A stretch of DNA of 64,000 nucleotides. Origin: Clitoria ternatea. Its lineage: Eukaryota > Streptophyta > Magnoliopsida > Fabales > Fabaceae. Shown here one piece after another: positions 9,781 to 23,420 of the stretch (its first letter is position 1; each line of letters begins with the position of its first letter). Where the stretch lies: NCBI GenBank assembly GCA_037962975.1, contig CM075673.1:20568001-20632000 (forward strand). Reading direction: 5' to 3'. Both the position numbers and the translations under genes were made by a program. A model generated the notes under the pieces. The model did not search any database. It worked only from the letters and a program-made list of their open reading frames with translations, and was not told where the DNA came from.

Positions 9781-12545
9781 ATAAGAACACAACTTAAGAA
9801 ACCGGTTTGGTAGGATTTGGAAGAATTTGTTAGAAGCATTTTGCAATGTGAGAAAGCTTTTACTCGATGAAATCTTAATGGTAGGCATGGCAAAAAAATC
9901 CATCACCACGGGTAACCGCACCGCCCACGTTTGAGTGAGTTTTCCCCTTTTTTTGGTTTCGGGGACGGGGACGATTTTTACCCGGTAGGTAAAAGTCGGG
10001 GGCGGGGACGGGGATGGTAAGACTAGTATCCTCCTTGCCCCCGTCCCGCCCCGACATACTTAAATTACTTAATACTCTTACTATATATATATTACTAGAG
10101 ATGATTTATTAGACAATGTTTAATAATTGTGTCTAAGATGATTTATTACTATTTTTATTATTGTATGTAAAATATTTAATAATTTTGTAGATACAACAAT
10201 AACTTTTAAAATACTTAATAAGGAAATTTTTTTTATAAAAACGGGGACGAGGACGGGTTTCCCCGATCATCGGGGACGGCGACGGGAGTCATTTTATCTC
10301 GCCCGACGGGGATAGGGACGGGCACGGGCACGGTTACGATATAGGATAACAAGGATGTGGATGGTAGGAGTGAAACCCGTCCCCGAACTGCCCCGTTGCC
10401 ATGCCTACTTAATGGTCATGTAGGGAAAAAGGTGAGACTGTATGTAGAGACTCATATAGTGATCTTGCTTTTAGAAAGTTTTGTAAAAATTGTAAAGTCA
10501 TTCCTGGGAGCCTGTGGCTACCTAACATAGTGTGTTGGTTTATATGTGCTTATTAAGGGGCTGCAACAATGGTGCCGATAGTTGCGGAACCTTAGGATAA
10601 GGTGGTGGTAGCTTAAAGGGGAAATAATAAGTGTTGAAGAGGGATTTATTAGGTGAAGGGAGTCTGGGAGTTACAACGAACTGCTAATGTCATGTAGGGG
10701 AAGATGACCAAGAGGTTATGAAAGTTGCCAATGCACTTTTAAGGGAATCAAAAGGTTTTGGACCAAGGGATAAAGAATCGTGAAGAGTGTTCAGGAATAG
10801 GTCAAATACAAAAAAAGTGCTTTAAAAACATACATTTATGTGAAAATGTTAAAAATTTGGAAATGTAGCATATGACTAATAAGGATATGAAAATGTAGTG
10901 GTTAAAGCACGATCTAAAGCTTTTGAAGATTTTTATAAAGAGTTAGACATGAAAAAATGGTGACAGGAAGATTTAAGAAATTGCAAAGAATGGAAAAAAA
11001 TCTTGAGACTTGGATCAAGTTAGATGTCTTAAGGATGAGGAAAGGAACATATCAAGACTACATAACCCTGAACAAACAAAATTGAATTTTTATCATAGAA
11101 TCAGGGTGAGTAAAATCAAAGGAGCTCTCAAAGAATGGACAGTGGTAAAGCTATTAGACTAAATGGTATCCCTATTAAAGTGTAAATGTGTTTAGAAGGG
11201 GAAATTATTCGGCTAAGGAAGCTTTTAATAAATTTTAAGGTTCAAGAAAAATGCCCCGGGAATGGAGGATAAGCACTTTAGTCCCTATTTACGAGGACAA
11301 AAGGGATATTCAAATTTGTGTTAACTACTAAGGGATTAAGTTAATGAGTCAATACTATGAAACTTTGAGAAAAAATGATAGAACATAGGTTAAGAAGTAA
11401 GATGTATATCATGCATAACCAATATGGATTTATGTTGGGACGGACGACTACAGAAACTATTTACCTTTTTAAGGAGTTGATGGAAAAACATAGGAGTAAG
11501 CAAAAAAGATATGATTTTCATTGACATGAAAAAAGCCTATGGTCGAGTCCGAATAGAAGTGAAATGGAAAGCCTTGAAAAAGAGAGGTGTCCATGTGACG
11601 TATATCATAGTTATAAATGATATTTATGAGAAAACAACTACTAGTGTGAGAGGGCATGAATGAGAGCTAAAGAATTTTTCTATAAAGATTAGTCTACGTT
11701 AAGAGTCATCATTAAGTCCTTATTTGTTTGATTTAGTATTGAACATTTTGGAAAAGTTAATTTAACAAGAAGTTCCTAAATGCATGTTTTTTTTGTAGAT
11801 AATTAGTCATCATAACAAAGTCAAATGAAGAGATCAATTTCAAATTATAGGAGTGAAGATAGACTTTGAATTCAAAAGGTTTTTAGCTGAGTTGAAGTAA
11901 AATAGAGTATATACATTATAAGTTTAATAAGAAAGTTAATAATGTCTTGGAGGTAAAAATTGGATATCAGGTTATGTCTTAAGTGTTAATGGTCAAATAT
12001 TTGGGATCAAATAATACAAGGTGACAATAAAATTAATAGGGTTGTTTTGCACAAGATACAACTAGCTAGTTAGAGAAAGGCTTTAGGGGTTTGAGTGATT
12101 GAAAAGTAAGTAATGAACTTGAAGAAAAGTTTCATTAAACTACCATAAGACGAACAATGTTATATGGGGTAATGTTGGAATGAATGGACAACAAGAACAC
12201 CAAATGGGGTAGTTGGGATGAGAATGTTGAGATGGATCAAATATGTGACAATAATATTTAAAATCAAGTTGGTGTGAAACCTATTAAAGAGAAAATGATA
12301 GGAAATTGTTTAAGGTGGTTTAGACATGTATGAAGAAGACCCTTGGAAACATTTGTAAGGAAAATTAAGCAGATGATTTAGAGCCTTATAAAGAGAGGCG
12401 GGGAAAGACAAAAAAAAAACTTATAAAGGTCATTAATTAGGAGCTTGTGGCGAATGAAATTTCTAAGGAGATGGTAAATGATAGAGTATAATGATACTGT
12501 ATAATTTATATAACTGACCTCGATAATGTTTATCTTTTGTTGTTG
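9780..12545 (+). mobile_element. Decayed LINE (RTE-like) relic
   Basis: Plus-strand fragments of a non-LTR pol gene, heavily broken. Just before and after the MITE, the pieces read as the endonuclease motif region (EEFVRSI...; NLNGHVGK). At 11250-11870 the reverse transcriptase reads MPREWRISTLVPIYEDK, NQYGFMLGRTTTETIYLF and SSLSPYLFDLVLNIL, with the FADD box degenerated near 11790. The 3' end (about 12330-12480) has an RGRGRPK-like tail and finishes in a tttgttgttgttgg repeat, as RTE-type elements often do. Stops and frameshifts occur throughout. Confidence 0.7.
9882..10407 (+). mobile_element. hAT-type MITE, copy A (inside the LINE relic)
   Basis: 526 bp with terminal inverted repeats TAGGCATGGCAA and an exact 8-bp target duplication CTTAATGG at 9874-9881 and 10408-10415. 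That duplication length is diagnostic of hAT. Subterminal regions are rich in CGGGGACGGGGA-like motifs on both arms; the middle is AT-rich (about 10070-10230). It interrupts LINE endonuclease codons (...NLNG|HVGK). No coding capacity. An inverted copy is at 61057-61589. Confidence 0.85.
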
Positions 12546-15500
12546 TTGGATGAGAAATGAAACATATGAGAAAATATGATAGGTTATAGTCTAAGTTATC
12601 AGCATATAGAAGGAACTTGGGTTTATGCTCCTACTAACACAAGAATAAAAAACTAATTTTACTTCAAATTTATCATGGCCCTCTGCTAAGATGTTAAGGA
12701 AAGCATAACATACTGTGTCAAACTAACGTGATGGGCCAACAAAATAAACTGAAATACAAAGAAAGAAATTAAAACCCATTACAATTTAAATAAAGTTTTT
12801 CTTCAATTTGGGTTTGTGAGTCCCTCATTTTGGTCTAGTTAAAGGCAACATAGTGCCTCGGCTTTTAAAATACTTTTCTCATTGTGTCCAAAAAAAAACT
12901 TTTCTCACTGTTATGAATTTATCCACTTATAGTTGGGAAACTTGAGAAGGTGAGAACAAGGAGTAAAACTTTCTCACAAACTTTGGCATGATTTTTTGAA
13001 TTTTTTCACCAACTTTGGTGTGATTTTTTCTGGAAGCTGCAGGTTGAGATGCAAAATTATATAATTGTTAAGCGAAACAAAACATGGATTGATAGAAAGA
13101 TATACTTTTATAAGGGTTAGCAAGATTTTCTTCTTTAAAATTATTATTACACTTTTCACACAAAAATAATACCTTCAAATATATATATTTTTCTATCTCA
13201 CTCAATTTCTCATAAAACAAACATTATCGTAAAATTATTACCTTTCTTCACGTATTTTTCATTTCCACGCTTTTCTTTCTCATCATTTTTTGCTCCTAAT
13301 TTTATAAATCATCCAAACAAGGGTTAAAGTAATTATTACAAAATTCAACGTTTTTTTCTTGTATATCATTTTACGAGTGTAAAAATTGTTTACACTAACA
13401 ATTTACTCTAATTAATTTTTTATATATATTTTCTATTCAGCTTTGAGTTCGTACGACTAAGCTGAAAAATGTCTCACCCAAAATTAATTTGGATATGTTT
13501 GAACTTTAAGAATTATACATAGCTTATTCTAACAAAAGGACGTTGTAGTATAATATTTTATAAGTCTTTATTTTAGTTTTGGATGTATTTATGAATTAGT
13601 TTTAACATCAATTTTATATCTCATCAATTTTTACTATTTAAGTTTGTATTTAATATAAAAAATAAAATTTTACTATGTAATAAAATTTAGTTATTATATT
13701 TTAATTAATTAAAAAATGAAGTATAAAAAACCAAAAAATTTAATTCAATTCAAATCGATTTTAATCGGATTAAATTTTAAAAATTATTCTAACTAATTCA
13801 ATACAAATTGTTGTATAATTTTATGATTTGATCATATGAAATTTTTACTTCCAATCCAATTTACAAACACTCCTAATTAGGTCTGACTGTTTAATGGAAT
13901 TAAGTTCTTGTCAAGTTGACTGTTAAGGTTTTGTTAAATATAAAAACCTAATTCCTAAATTATTTTAAAATTTGTAATTAAATGAAGAATTTTAACTGCA
14001 AGGGACATGGGTACCTGGTTGGAATTATGGTTGCTTAAGCAAACTAGCACTATAACAATAAATATAACCAAAATTCATGATAAGAATTTATTGGTGGAGT
14101 AATAACAGTCTTTTCTTTCTTTATTTCTTTTGTGATGTTGACGACAAGCGGTTTCGTTGAGCCATCTCTTAAAAGTATATCAAAACAAATGTAAATGCTA
14201 AAGCGGTGCCTGGGGCTCGGCCTAAGGACAAAAGGCATTCTTTCCTCCCCTCCCATCATGACCACCAATCTGCTGCTTTTCTATGGTGAAAGTCTTATTA
14301 TAAAAAAATTCATTAAATAAATAATGTCATGTTGCAAATAAAATAAGTTTTGGTTAACCTCACCCTTAAGATTTAATTTAAACCACAAAAAATAATAACT
14401 TTTTATTGCGATAAACATCATAAAATTAAAATACCATATATGTCTTCATTTTCAATAATCAATGTTATCTTTTTACAACTTAAACTCAATCATTAGATCT
14501 GAGGTTAAAACCCATAAAACAAACTCAATACTATAAAATCTTGCCGTTCATGAACACGATGCAATGCCCTCGGCTTATAAGAGACATCTTCCATTCCCCT
14601 TTCCCCAGAAAACAAGGCAAAATAAATTGGAAAGACATAAAATTTTGTCCGTTATCTAGAATATTTCAGCATCAAGTTGAGTGTGTGGAGCTGAACACAT
14701 CATTTGCTTCTTCACGCACAAGTAAACAGTAACACCATCAAATATCGGAAATAATATCTTCTACTGAATTTGGGGCATGCATAATATTCTTTTTCATTCA
14801 TGGAAAATATGTTTTTCGGAATTAATTTTTTTGAAAAGTGTTTTAAGAATGTTATAAATACATTTCATATAATTAGATGATTATTAGTATCTTTCCCGTG
14901 CAACCCAAAAAAAAATTACTATCAAAATCTTAGATTTCATCCCTCCATGAGGTGTTTTCTAAAAATTATTTTTGATGATGCTAATTCCCCGTGAATGTTT
15001 TGAAAAAAAAAATTCACATCACAAATAGGAATTTAACATTCTCATGTAAATATTTCTGAGAAACTTAAAAGGATCCATCGATCAAGCACCCCATCGATGT
15101 ATGGAAAGGGAAAGCAACGCTAAAATTCCATAAATAAAGTACATGGAAATAACACTGAAATACAAAATAAACCCTTGTAATTTCATCCTCTTCATGCACG
15201 GTTCGTTTTGTACAATAAAATCCCTTTAGATTTGGTGAAAAGTGAGAACGTAAAGGAGCTGTCAAATTTTAAACTTCTTGTCCATGTGCTTCTCACGTGA
15301 GTCCCAAAATAATATTCCGTTATTCACAAATTTAGGGGCTAAATTGATTAAAAGGGGTCCAACAGAGTTGCAAAGAAGCCGAGGGAAAATAAAACATACA
15401 ACTCTAGGTAGAACTTTCAACAGATGACGTTGGTGTAATAGGTACGGGAGTTGATAATAAGAGCCCCTTATTACAAACACAACAACAAACTCAGAGCACA

Positions 15501-16900
15501 CATCCTAAATGAAAATGACTGAGGTCAGTCCCCTTGAAGGCTACAACAATTGCATGACCTAAAAAACCAAGCACACCAACTCAACTGAATTCAAGTATCC
15601 AAATAAATAAAGCAACAAAATTATAACAATCAAATAAATTAATACAAAAAAATATTGCTGACACTAGCAAATCAAACTGACTGGTACTCTTAAAAAATAT
15701 AACCCACACGTTATATACAGCAAATTCTTTCCCATACAGGAGGAGGCAACAAGCACTAAGAAATGACACGACAAGAACGGCCCTGATGATTTCCTTAATC
15801 CCCCAAAACAAATAGTTTCACTAGTTTGCCGTTTAGTAAACATCACTATATGATGAAAACGTGCAATTCGAGGCTCCCAGCCTGCAAGACCTAAAGCAGT
15901 TAACGTGACCCAGCAAAACAAATCCAGAAACACCTTGGTTCATTCTTGGGAAAGTATCAAAAAGACATCATAGTGATATTAAGGACATTTGTGTGTCAGC
16001 TTCATTTTGATAACTGAAATAACATATAGATGTATGCTGAACTGTGGAACGCTGACAGTTTAAAGTGAAATGAGGGAATCAGATTGGGAAAATTATTCAG
16101 ACCAGTTATACAAGTGCAAAGAAGTTTCTTTGGTTAATTAATCACAGCAGTAGTAACTCACATGCCAATGCAGTTCATGTGTCAAGGGCATATGCTAAGG
16201 CTGTTCCATAGTCCTGATTGACATAACACAAGAAAAAACAAACTGCCTATATTTATAGCCCAATAGGTAACTAACCATTCCACAAATACGAATTATGAAT
16301 ACAGCCTTTATGTAACCAATCCTACAGACCCAAAACACTTTCGGATACCTCGTTACTTCTTCTATTATCCCTGAAGTGATGAGTAATTGATTTTCTTTTC
16401 CAGTGCAATCTCTAATGGCTCAAACCATGGAAATGACTCTCCCCTTCCTGCTAGTTTACCACCCAACAAGAGTTGCTATACAGTAAAATCTATATGCAAA
16501 TACTCCCAGCAAGAAACAACTCAATTGAACTGGATCAACCAATTAGGCAGAATTTATCTTGCCCCACATGGGTAAAACCCGAAAAGATCAGCAATGGCAA
16601 TTAGACTTGGACACTAAGTGCCCACCATGTATATGGTTTTTACCCATCAAATAGATCAGGTCCAGCCTTACTCATTACCTACAAATATTTTCAGGATTTG
16701 ATGTACATATAAGAGTACCATAATGCCCTAGTTGTCTAAACTTGCACTAAGATTTAAAAAGATCTTTGGATCTTTATTTTTATTTTACTTAGATATGTTT
16801 CACTTTTAATTAATGTTTTTTGTTTTATTAGTATTATTTAGTTAATTTAATTTTAAAATGTTTTTATTTGACTAAATTGTCCAAACAAAATGACATGTTT
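12546..16900. other. AT-rich intergenic DNA, no gene recognised
   Basis: Low GC with only short chance frames. A 72-codon minus-strand frame at 14050-14268 and a 63-codon plus-strand frame at 14541-14732 have no recognisable family, no splice partners and ordinary AT-rich composition. I do not call them genes. Confidence 0.4.
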
Positions 16901-17019
16901 AACTAAAAATAGCATGCAATGGGTGCAGATACGGATTTATGCCCATTGAATATGAGCATGGACACTAAATTTTCTACCCATGTATGTATCAATGGAGGTA
17001 CATATCTTTTTCTTATATG

Positions 17020-17390
17020 CGAGTTTAGGATAAAATGTTCTAGCCCTTCACCATTACTATCCCTAGGAAAAATATATCAATGCAGCATCTTTGTCGTAGA
17101 TATGTGCAGACCAGTGACAACTCACTCAAAAACCGGTACGTGGCTAAATTGTAGTATAGTAAACAGGTTAAAAGAGTTGAACACTTACAAACATAATAAA
17201 GTTGCTACCTTGCCAGTACAATTGAGGTATGAGTGTTTCCTAAACATGAGTATGGGCAAGAATGTCCTAGCACCCTGCCATTACTATCCCTAGGAAAGAT
17301 ATATGTTACAGATACATGCAAATCTATGACAACTCAAAATCCAACACGTGGTAGGTTGTAGTAAAGTAGGTTAAGAGTTGAATAGCATGA
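17020..17390. repeat. Diverged tandem duplication, period about 227 bp
   Basis: The 20-mer ccattactatccctaggaaa occurs at 17051-17070 and 17278-17297. The following bases also align (tgacaactca; tacgtggctaaattgtagta versus cacgtggtaggttgtagta; gttaaaagagttgaa versus gttaagagttgaa). Confidence 0.5.
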
Positions 17391-19320
17391 CAAACCCAAG
17401 GTACAGACATAATAAAGTTGTTCGAAGCTCATAAGTGCTGTACTAGGTATAACAAACTAATCAAGACTGATACATAAAGGGACAAGTGATTTCATTGATC
17501 AATTACTTCTTACATCAGTAACTCAAATGCTAAACAAGTTTATGCGCCAAGGGCCTAACCAAGGAAGTGCTGCAGTCATGAAATTAATTGCTCAATAATG
17601 ACACACAGATAACACACTTCCTATATTTATTATTTCACAGCTGATTCCATACATACCGATACCACACACAAACAAGACTTTGAATAGTTATTCAAAAAAA
17701 CGGAAAGAACCTTACGTAATCCATCTTGAACACCAAAACATTTTGGACCACATTACAATCGTAACTGACGCAAAACATTAACTGGGAAGTTTGTATTTTA
17801 TTACAACCTCCAATAGCAAAATAGTAAAGAGTTTAACAAAATGAAGGCAGCAACCACAGAAATGCAAACTCCCCCTTTCCCATCATAACTTGTAACAGAC
17901 AATACATTGAAAAGGAAGCTGATACTAGCTGAAGTACTAGAAAATACTGTCCACATTGAACTTGAGTGCATGCGTAACTTAAATACTATACATTCGGATA
18001 AATCCAAATGACTGCGTGTTGCAAAAATAATACATGCTATCTGAGTCAGACACGGAAATTCATTTACAGAATGCATTTTAGTTGTTCTTATGACAAAAAT
18101 ACCATCTATTTTTCCTAAACCGTGTTTAAATTTAGAGATTAAGGGGGGGAAGGAAGAGAGTAAAACTATAACTACCTTTTCTGAATAAAAGTACATTTTA
18201 CAATTATAATAAAATAAAAATAAATTCAACTTTGCATAAAATCTCTGAAAAATTGAACAACTTTTTTATACAATCTTAAAACCACTTCTTTAAAAGCTTA
18301 AACAAATGGGCATTTACAAGGTTGATTTTCAAGAAGGGTCATTAATTAGAACTATCTGCTTCATATCTTTTCTATTAAACCAGAGAGCATATCCCAACTA
18401 TAATCAGGGGTTTATGTAAATCAATTTCAACTTTAAAATATCTAGAAAAGAAAGCACGTTCTTTGGTTACCTATGGAATAACTTCAACTTCAAAACTGGC
18501 CTCAATAGATTCCAATCTTGAGGAGTCAATAAGTTTAGTAGTCTTAGCCTTTCCTTCTTCACCACGAAGAGATTAGAAAGGAAGGAAACAAAAAATAAGA
18601 GTACTTTAGGGAAGCATCCTAGACCTAAGTAACAAAAAGACATAGTACTATGTTGATAAATCTCACAAAAGGAAAAAAGAAGGTCTGGGGAAACTAAATT
18701 TTAATACAGGAAATAAAAGGAAAGAATGACATCAATCTCATCTAATAAGGAATTTATTGCAGAAAAGAAGGAAACTTTTCTTTCTTTCTCTGTCAAATGT
18801 TTCAAAAGGAAATTACAGGCTTTTTATTCTACAAGTATCCTTATTAGTAAATTACCAACACAAAACTCCCAAATATTGACATGAAATAAAAATATACACC
18901 CTCTCCTCTCTTTTTATCTTTCCCACTAAACAGCAGTTGTGTAAAACTATTCATACAAGAGACCGTCTCATCATTCCTATATGTCACTATCATTTCCTCT
19001 ACTTACCTCTTGTTTAACAGAGATACTTTGTATAAAAATATTATTGGAAATAGAAGCGAGAAACCACATATGGAGAGGGAAATAAGCTATCCTCTTCCTA
19101 TGTAGAAATGAAAAAGAAAAAGGACAAAAACCTAGACATAAAAATGCATCAAAAGGTTTAGCCAGAAATAAAAATGCTACAATTTTATGGCATAATCCAA
19201 ACATGTTCTTTACAGTAGAAGAGGATGGATACACATCTTGTCAATAAAAGAAATATTCATTCTTCTACTATATTAACCATTTCAACATCATGACTACTTT
19301 ATAAACTCAAGAAATACAGT
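17391..19320. other. Intergenic stretch with one weak minus-strand exon-like frame
   Basis: Mostly AT-rich with no family match. A minus-strand frame ending at a TAG at 18471-18473 (EGKAKTTKLIDSSRLESIEA, then FEVEVIP) is acidic and protein-like, but it lacks a clear acceptor and an alternative frame is just as open. Treated as unproven. Confidence 0.3.
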
Positions 19321-19324
19321 AATC

Positions 19325-19740
19325 CTATAGCCTTCCATGGCCACTAGGCTGAGGTTGCTTATATGGATTGGTACACCATTGGGCTCTATCAAAAAGTAAA
19401 ATTTAGGTAAAACAAATTAGCACAAGACCAAAATTACTAGTAGAACTTTGTTGATTTTATTTTATGATCAATCTGTTGGGAAAAGATTTAAGAAGAATCC
19501 AAAGTAATTTGGAGTGAACTATAATGTAATTATATCTTTCACCAACCATTCCCAAACAAATTAATCACAAAAGAAAAAAAAAAGCCTTGTATAACTGAAT
19601 AAGCTACTGTTCACAAAATAACAGAAGCAGCCTACTTCGAAGATAAAATAGAAGATGAGTAAAAATTAATTCAAACAAAAGACAATATTTAGGAGTACCT
19701 AAAATCCTGCCACTTTCTGTGGGCTTTTATCAAATATTCA
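19325..19740 (-). pseudogene. Two candidate terminal exons of an unidentified minus-strand gene
   Basis: Exon 19699-19740 reads EYLIKAHRKWQDF and ends in AG before a gtactc donor. Exon 19325-19385 starts after a ttttgatag acceptor and reads AQWCTNPYKQPQPSGHGRL, then TAG. The split arginine codon (AG|A) joins in phase, which is good evidence of a real spliced end. I do not recognise the protein. No upstream exon with the required phase is obvious before the CSLA start at 20133, so this may be the tail of a broken gene or one whose 5' part overlaps the CSLA promoter. Confidence 0.4.
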
Positions 19741-19995
19741 CTAGCAATATAACACAATCTCAAAAATTTGATCAAACACAAGAGGAGTTATTACTCTGAT
19801 CAAATCGTTGATGCTAAAACCCTATCTCAAATTGTCGGCAAGAAAAGACATATCCAGCTATCAAGTAGCTACGTTGCAGCACCATTGCTTGCATGAATAA
19901 CGTGTCTCTCAAGAAGGATTGCCCACTCATCACACTACGCTCCTCCACCTAAACCCAAATGCATGTCCTCATCTTCCTACCCTACATTTGCTTCC

Positions 19996-20003
19996 TATTT
20001 AAA
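19996..20003 (+). promoter_or_regulatory. Possible TATA element of CSLA
   Basis: TATTTAAA lies about 130 bases before the CSLA start codon, followed by a C/A/T-rich leader (cacacccacttgatcactgcc). It is the best TATA-like match close upstream. No other promoter feature was identified. Confidence 0.35.
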
Positions 20004-20132
20004 GTAAAAGTTTCATCTTGTAAACGCACCACACCCACTTGATCACTGCCTGCAACGAGTCACCGACCCACCTTTCAGTTTCCTCAGTCAAATACTGCCA
20101 TTCTCTTCAGGCTCAATACTACCCAAGAAACC

Positions 20133-23100
20133 ATGAGAAACCTAATCTTTGAGGAGCCTGAAGTGAGGGTCCCAGGACAAGGTTCAAGCAGTCTGCGCTA
20201 TGCCTGGGAATCAATACGAGCCCCAGTGATAATACCGCTTCTAAAACTAGCTGTTATAATATGCTCAATTATGTCAATCATGCTATTTGTTGAAAGGGTA
20301 GCCATGGCAATTGTAATTTTCATTGTCAAAGTGCTGAGGAAGAAAAGGTACACCAAGTACAACTTGGAAGCTATGAAACAGAAGCTAGAGAGAAACCAAA
20401 GATTCCCCGTGGTGTTGATCCAAATACCCATGTATAATGAGAAAGAGGTAACTTGCTTTATAATCAAATAGTTTTACAAAGACAGAAGTTCCTAGAGTTG
20501 CATGATATCTATGTATATCGAGCATTTAACATGTGATATTTTATTGAAAAATGGGAAGTGATCCAATCAGATGCTATTTTTTTGCAACCCTGATGATCAA
20601 CCAGACCAAATTCCAACCATATCCTTGTATCATTTGTGAATAGCCTTTAAATGGAAATAAATCAACTAGACTCTATTTTCAAACAATTTATCATGAGCCA
20701 TTAATAATTAATTCCCTCATTCCTTTTTTTTTCAATTCATTCTTTCTTTTGGGGATTAGTTTTTTGTAGTCTTCAGTTTAACCAACCAAAGATCTATCGT
20801 CTTTTTAAGATATATCACTAAGGGTGTCCTTTCAAATTGTCATTATTGGAATATATTCTAAAATCAAAACAATCATACAATAAGCCACAGGTAACTGACA
20901 CAGTAAAGGAACACATGAAGCAGTTGTTTGTCCAAAACAGGAATGTGCAATAAAATGGCTACAGTAATATTATAAACTCTTTAAGAACAAAGATGAATTA
21001 CCTCAGCTAAAAAAATTCAATTTCTGCTTCCAGGTGTACAAGCTTTCAATTGGAGCAGTCTGTGGACTCTCATGGCCAACTGACAGATTCATAGTTCAGG
21101 TTCTTGATGACTCGACAAATGAAGTCTTAAGGGTATCCTATTGATCCAGTAAATTTCCATCGCAAAATCCATACCATGTGCCATGTGCTAATTTACAGTA
21201 ACCATGTGATTTCAAACACACAGGAATTGGTCGAATTAGAGTGTCAAAGATGGATGCGGAAAGGTGTGAATGTCAAATATGAGACAAGGAGAAATCGCAA
21301 TGGTTACAAAGCAGGTGCCCTAAAAGAGGGTTTAGAGAAGCAATATGTTGAGGATTGTGAGTTTGTAGCAATATTTGATGCAGATTTCCAGCCAGAAGCG
21401 GATTTTCTTTGGAATACAATTCCTTATCTGCTTGAGAACCCAAAATTGGGTTTGGTACAGGCAAGATGGAAATTTGGTAAGTAACTGGTAATAATATCTT
21501 GTTAAATTGTTACATGCCTGCATCCATCAGTGTGATAGCATGCCTTGTTAATGAGTCCAGGAAATCAAAGTTCATTAAAACTGTTTTTATGTTGACACAG
21601 TGAATTCTGAGGAATGTATGATGACGCGGCTTCAAGAGATGTCACTTGATTATCACTTTAGCGTTGAACAGGAAGTGGGCTCTTCAACATACTCATTCTT
21701 TGGCTTCAATGGTAAGTTAGGATGCTCAATGAATTAAATTCAGACAAGAAACTTTACATATTGGCTTACTCAAATTTCCTCTATTACATACAGGGACAGC
21801 AGGAGTTTGGCGAATTCAAGCAATAAAAGATGCTGGAGGATGGAAAGACCGAACAACAGTGGAAGATATGGACCTTGCAGTTAGGGCAAGCCTGCAGGGA
21901 TGGGAATTTGTTTTCGTGGGTGATGTAAAAGTGAGTTATCCATATTCCACACTTATCTAATTCCTTTGAAACAATATTGTTACAAGTTCATGGGGCAATG
22001 TTGTTGCTCGCTAGGTAAAAAATGAACTGCCAAGCACATTCAAAGCATACCGCTATCAGCAGCACAGGTGGTCATGTGGTCCAGCTAATCTCTTCAAGAA
22101 AATGACCATGGAAATCCTCTGTTGTGAAGTATGTAACCTCTAATTTCTCATAAACAGTTAAAAACATATTCAACTAAGATTTACAAATTCTTATATTGAT
22201 TGGAACTGTATGTTTCATCCAGAGGGTACCGCTTCTCAAGAGACTTCATCTTATCTATGCTTTCTTCTTTGTGAGGAAAATAGTTGCACATTGGGTCACA
22301 TTCTTCTTTTACTGCATAGTTATACCGGCTTGTGTGATAGTTCCAGAAGTCCATCTCAAAAAGCAGATTGCCATATACATCCCAGCAACCATTACAATTC
22401 TAAATGCAGTCTCCACCCCAAGGTAACTGGTTCTGACAGCAGTGTAAAATTTATTCAGTTTCCCTCTTAATGTGTACTATTTATCCTTTTAATCAAATCA
22501 GTTTCCCTAAGTTGCCCTTATAATTCTACATCCACTATATGAGACAGATCCATGCATCTACTAGTACTATGGATACTCTTTGAGAATGTCATGTCACTCC
22601 ATCGAACTAAAGCAGCAATTATTGGACTGTTGGAAGCAAATCGTGTCAATGAATGGATTGTGACTGAGAAACTTGGAAATGCCATGAAACAGAGGAAAAA
22701 TGCTAGGCCATCATCAAGAACATCATGGTTCCGAATAATAGAAAGGTAACAGCTGCTTTGCTGCTAGTCTGTCTAAAATTCTAAATAAAGCAATTCATTC
22801 AACCAACAGGACGACTGCCATTGAATACCTCTACAATTAAATGCAGAAACATGATTTAAACATCAAAAAATAAACTTACACCTGCAGGAAGAAAAGAGCA
22901 ATGAGAACACAATTACAATATTTTAAATACTCTTTTTTTGAAAACATATTAGACTTGAGCATAATGCATTGGATAAAATTAGACTGCAAGGTAAAGAATG
23001 CGCTTCCAATTTTTTAATTTTATTACCTATTAGTTCATCCAATGCATACTTATAAGTCTTTACTTTAATCACCAGGGTCCACCTATTGGAGATCATTGTG

Positions 23101-23232
23101 GGGATGTATATGCTGCACTGTGCAATCTATGACCTGCTATTCGGACACGATCATTTCTTTGTCTATCTGTTGTTGCAGGCAGGGGCTTTCTTTACAATGG
23201 GATTTGGGCAAGTGGGAACCATTGTACCCTAA
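20133..23232 (+). CDS. CSLA: Glucomannan 4-beta-mannosyltransferase, cellulose synthase-like A (nine exons, 527 aa)
   Basis: Exons: 20133-20447, 21034-21132, 21224-21476, 21601-21711, 21794-21930, 22015-22128, 22223-22422, 22548-22745, 23076-23232. All introns are GT-AG and phases agree, giving 1,584 coding bases, the usual CSLA length. The product is a Golgi GT2 enzyme that polymerises (gluco)mannan from GDP-mannose/GDP-glucose. The N-terminal membrane segment is about residues 30-53. Catalytic motifs are LDDS (D130-D131), DAD (190-192), VEDMD (E283-D284) and QQHRW (320-324). C-terminal membrane helices follow (FFFYCIVIPACVIV; LLVLWILFENVMSLHR; YLLLQAGAFFTMGFGQVG). No frameshift or missing key residue. 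The family is certain; the CSLA subclade (A2, A9 and so on) cannot be assigned by eye. AATAAA overlaps the stop codon. Confidence 0.95.
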
Positions 23233-23236
23233 TAAA
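23231..23236 (+). terminator. Candidate polyadenylation signal overlapping the CSLA stop codon
   Basis: AATAAA at 23231-23236 shares its first two bases with the TAA stop (23230-23232). If used, the 3' UTR would be very short; a more distal, less canonical signal could be used instead. Confidence 0.3.
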
Positions 23237-23420
23237 ACTTAAAGGCAATATGATCAAATTATTAGTATGTCAATCTGTTTTTGTTTGCATAACTAGTTAA
23301 ATAATGCAATCCACAAGTATAGAACTGGTGGTGAGAGTAGCTACAGCCTACAACCACCTACTTAGTAGAATCAATCCACATGATATCAGGACTTAGCTGT
23401 GCGCATGCATGACAAGAGCA

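Noticed and set aside
12546..19320. Several 60-140-codon frames between the LINE relic and CSLA
   Set aside because: AT-rich, no conserved motifs, no consistent splice partners. Kept only as described intergenic DNA.
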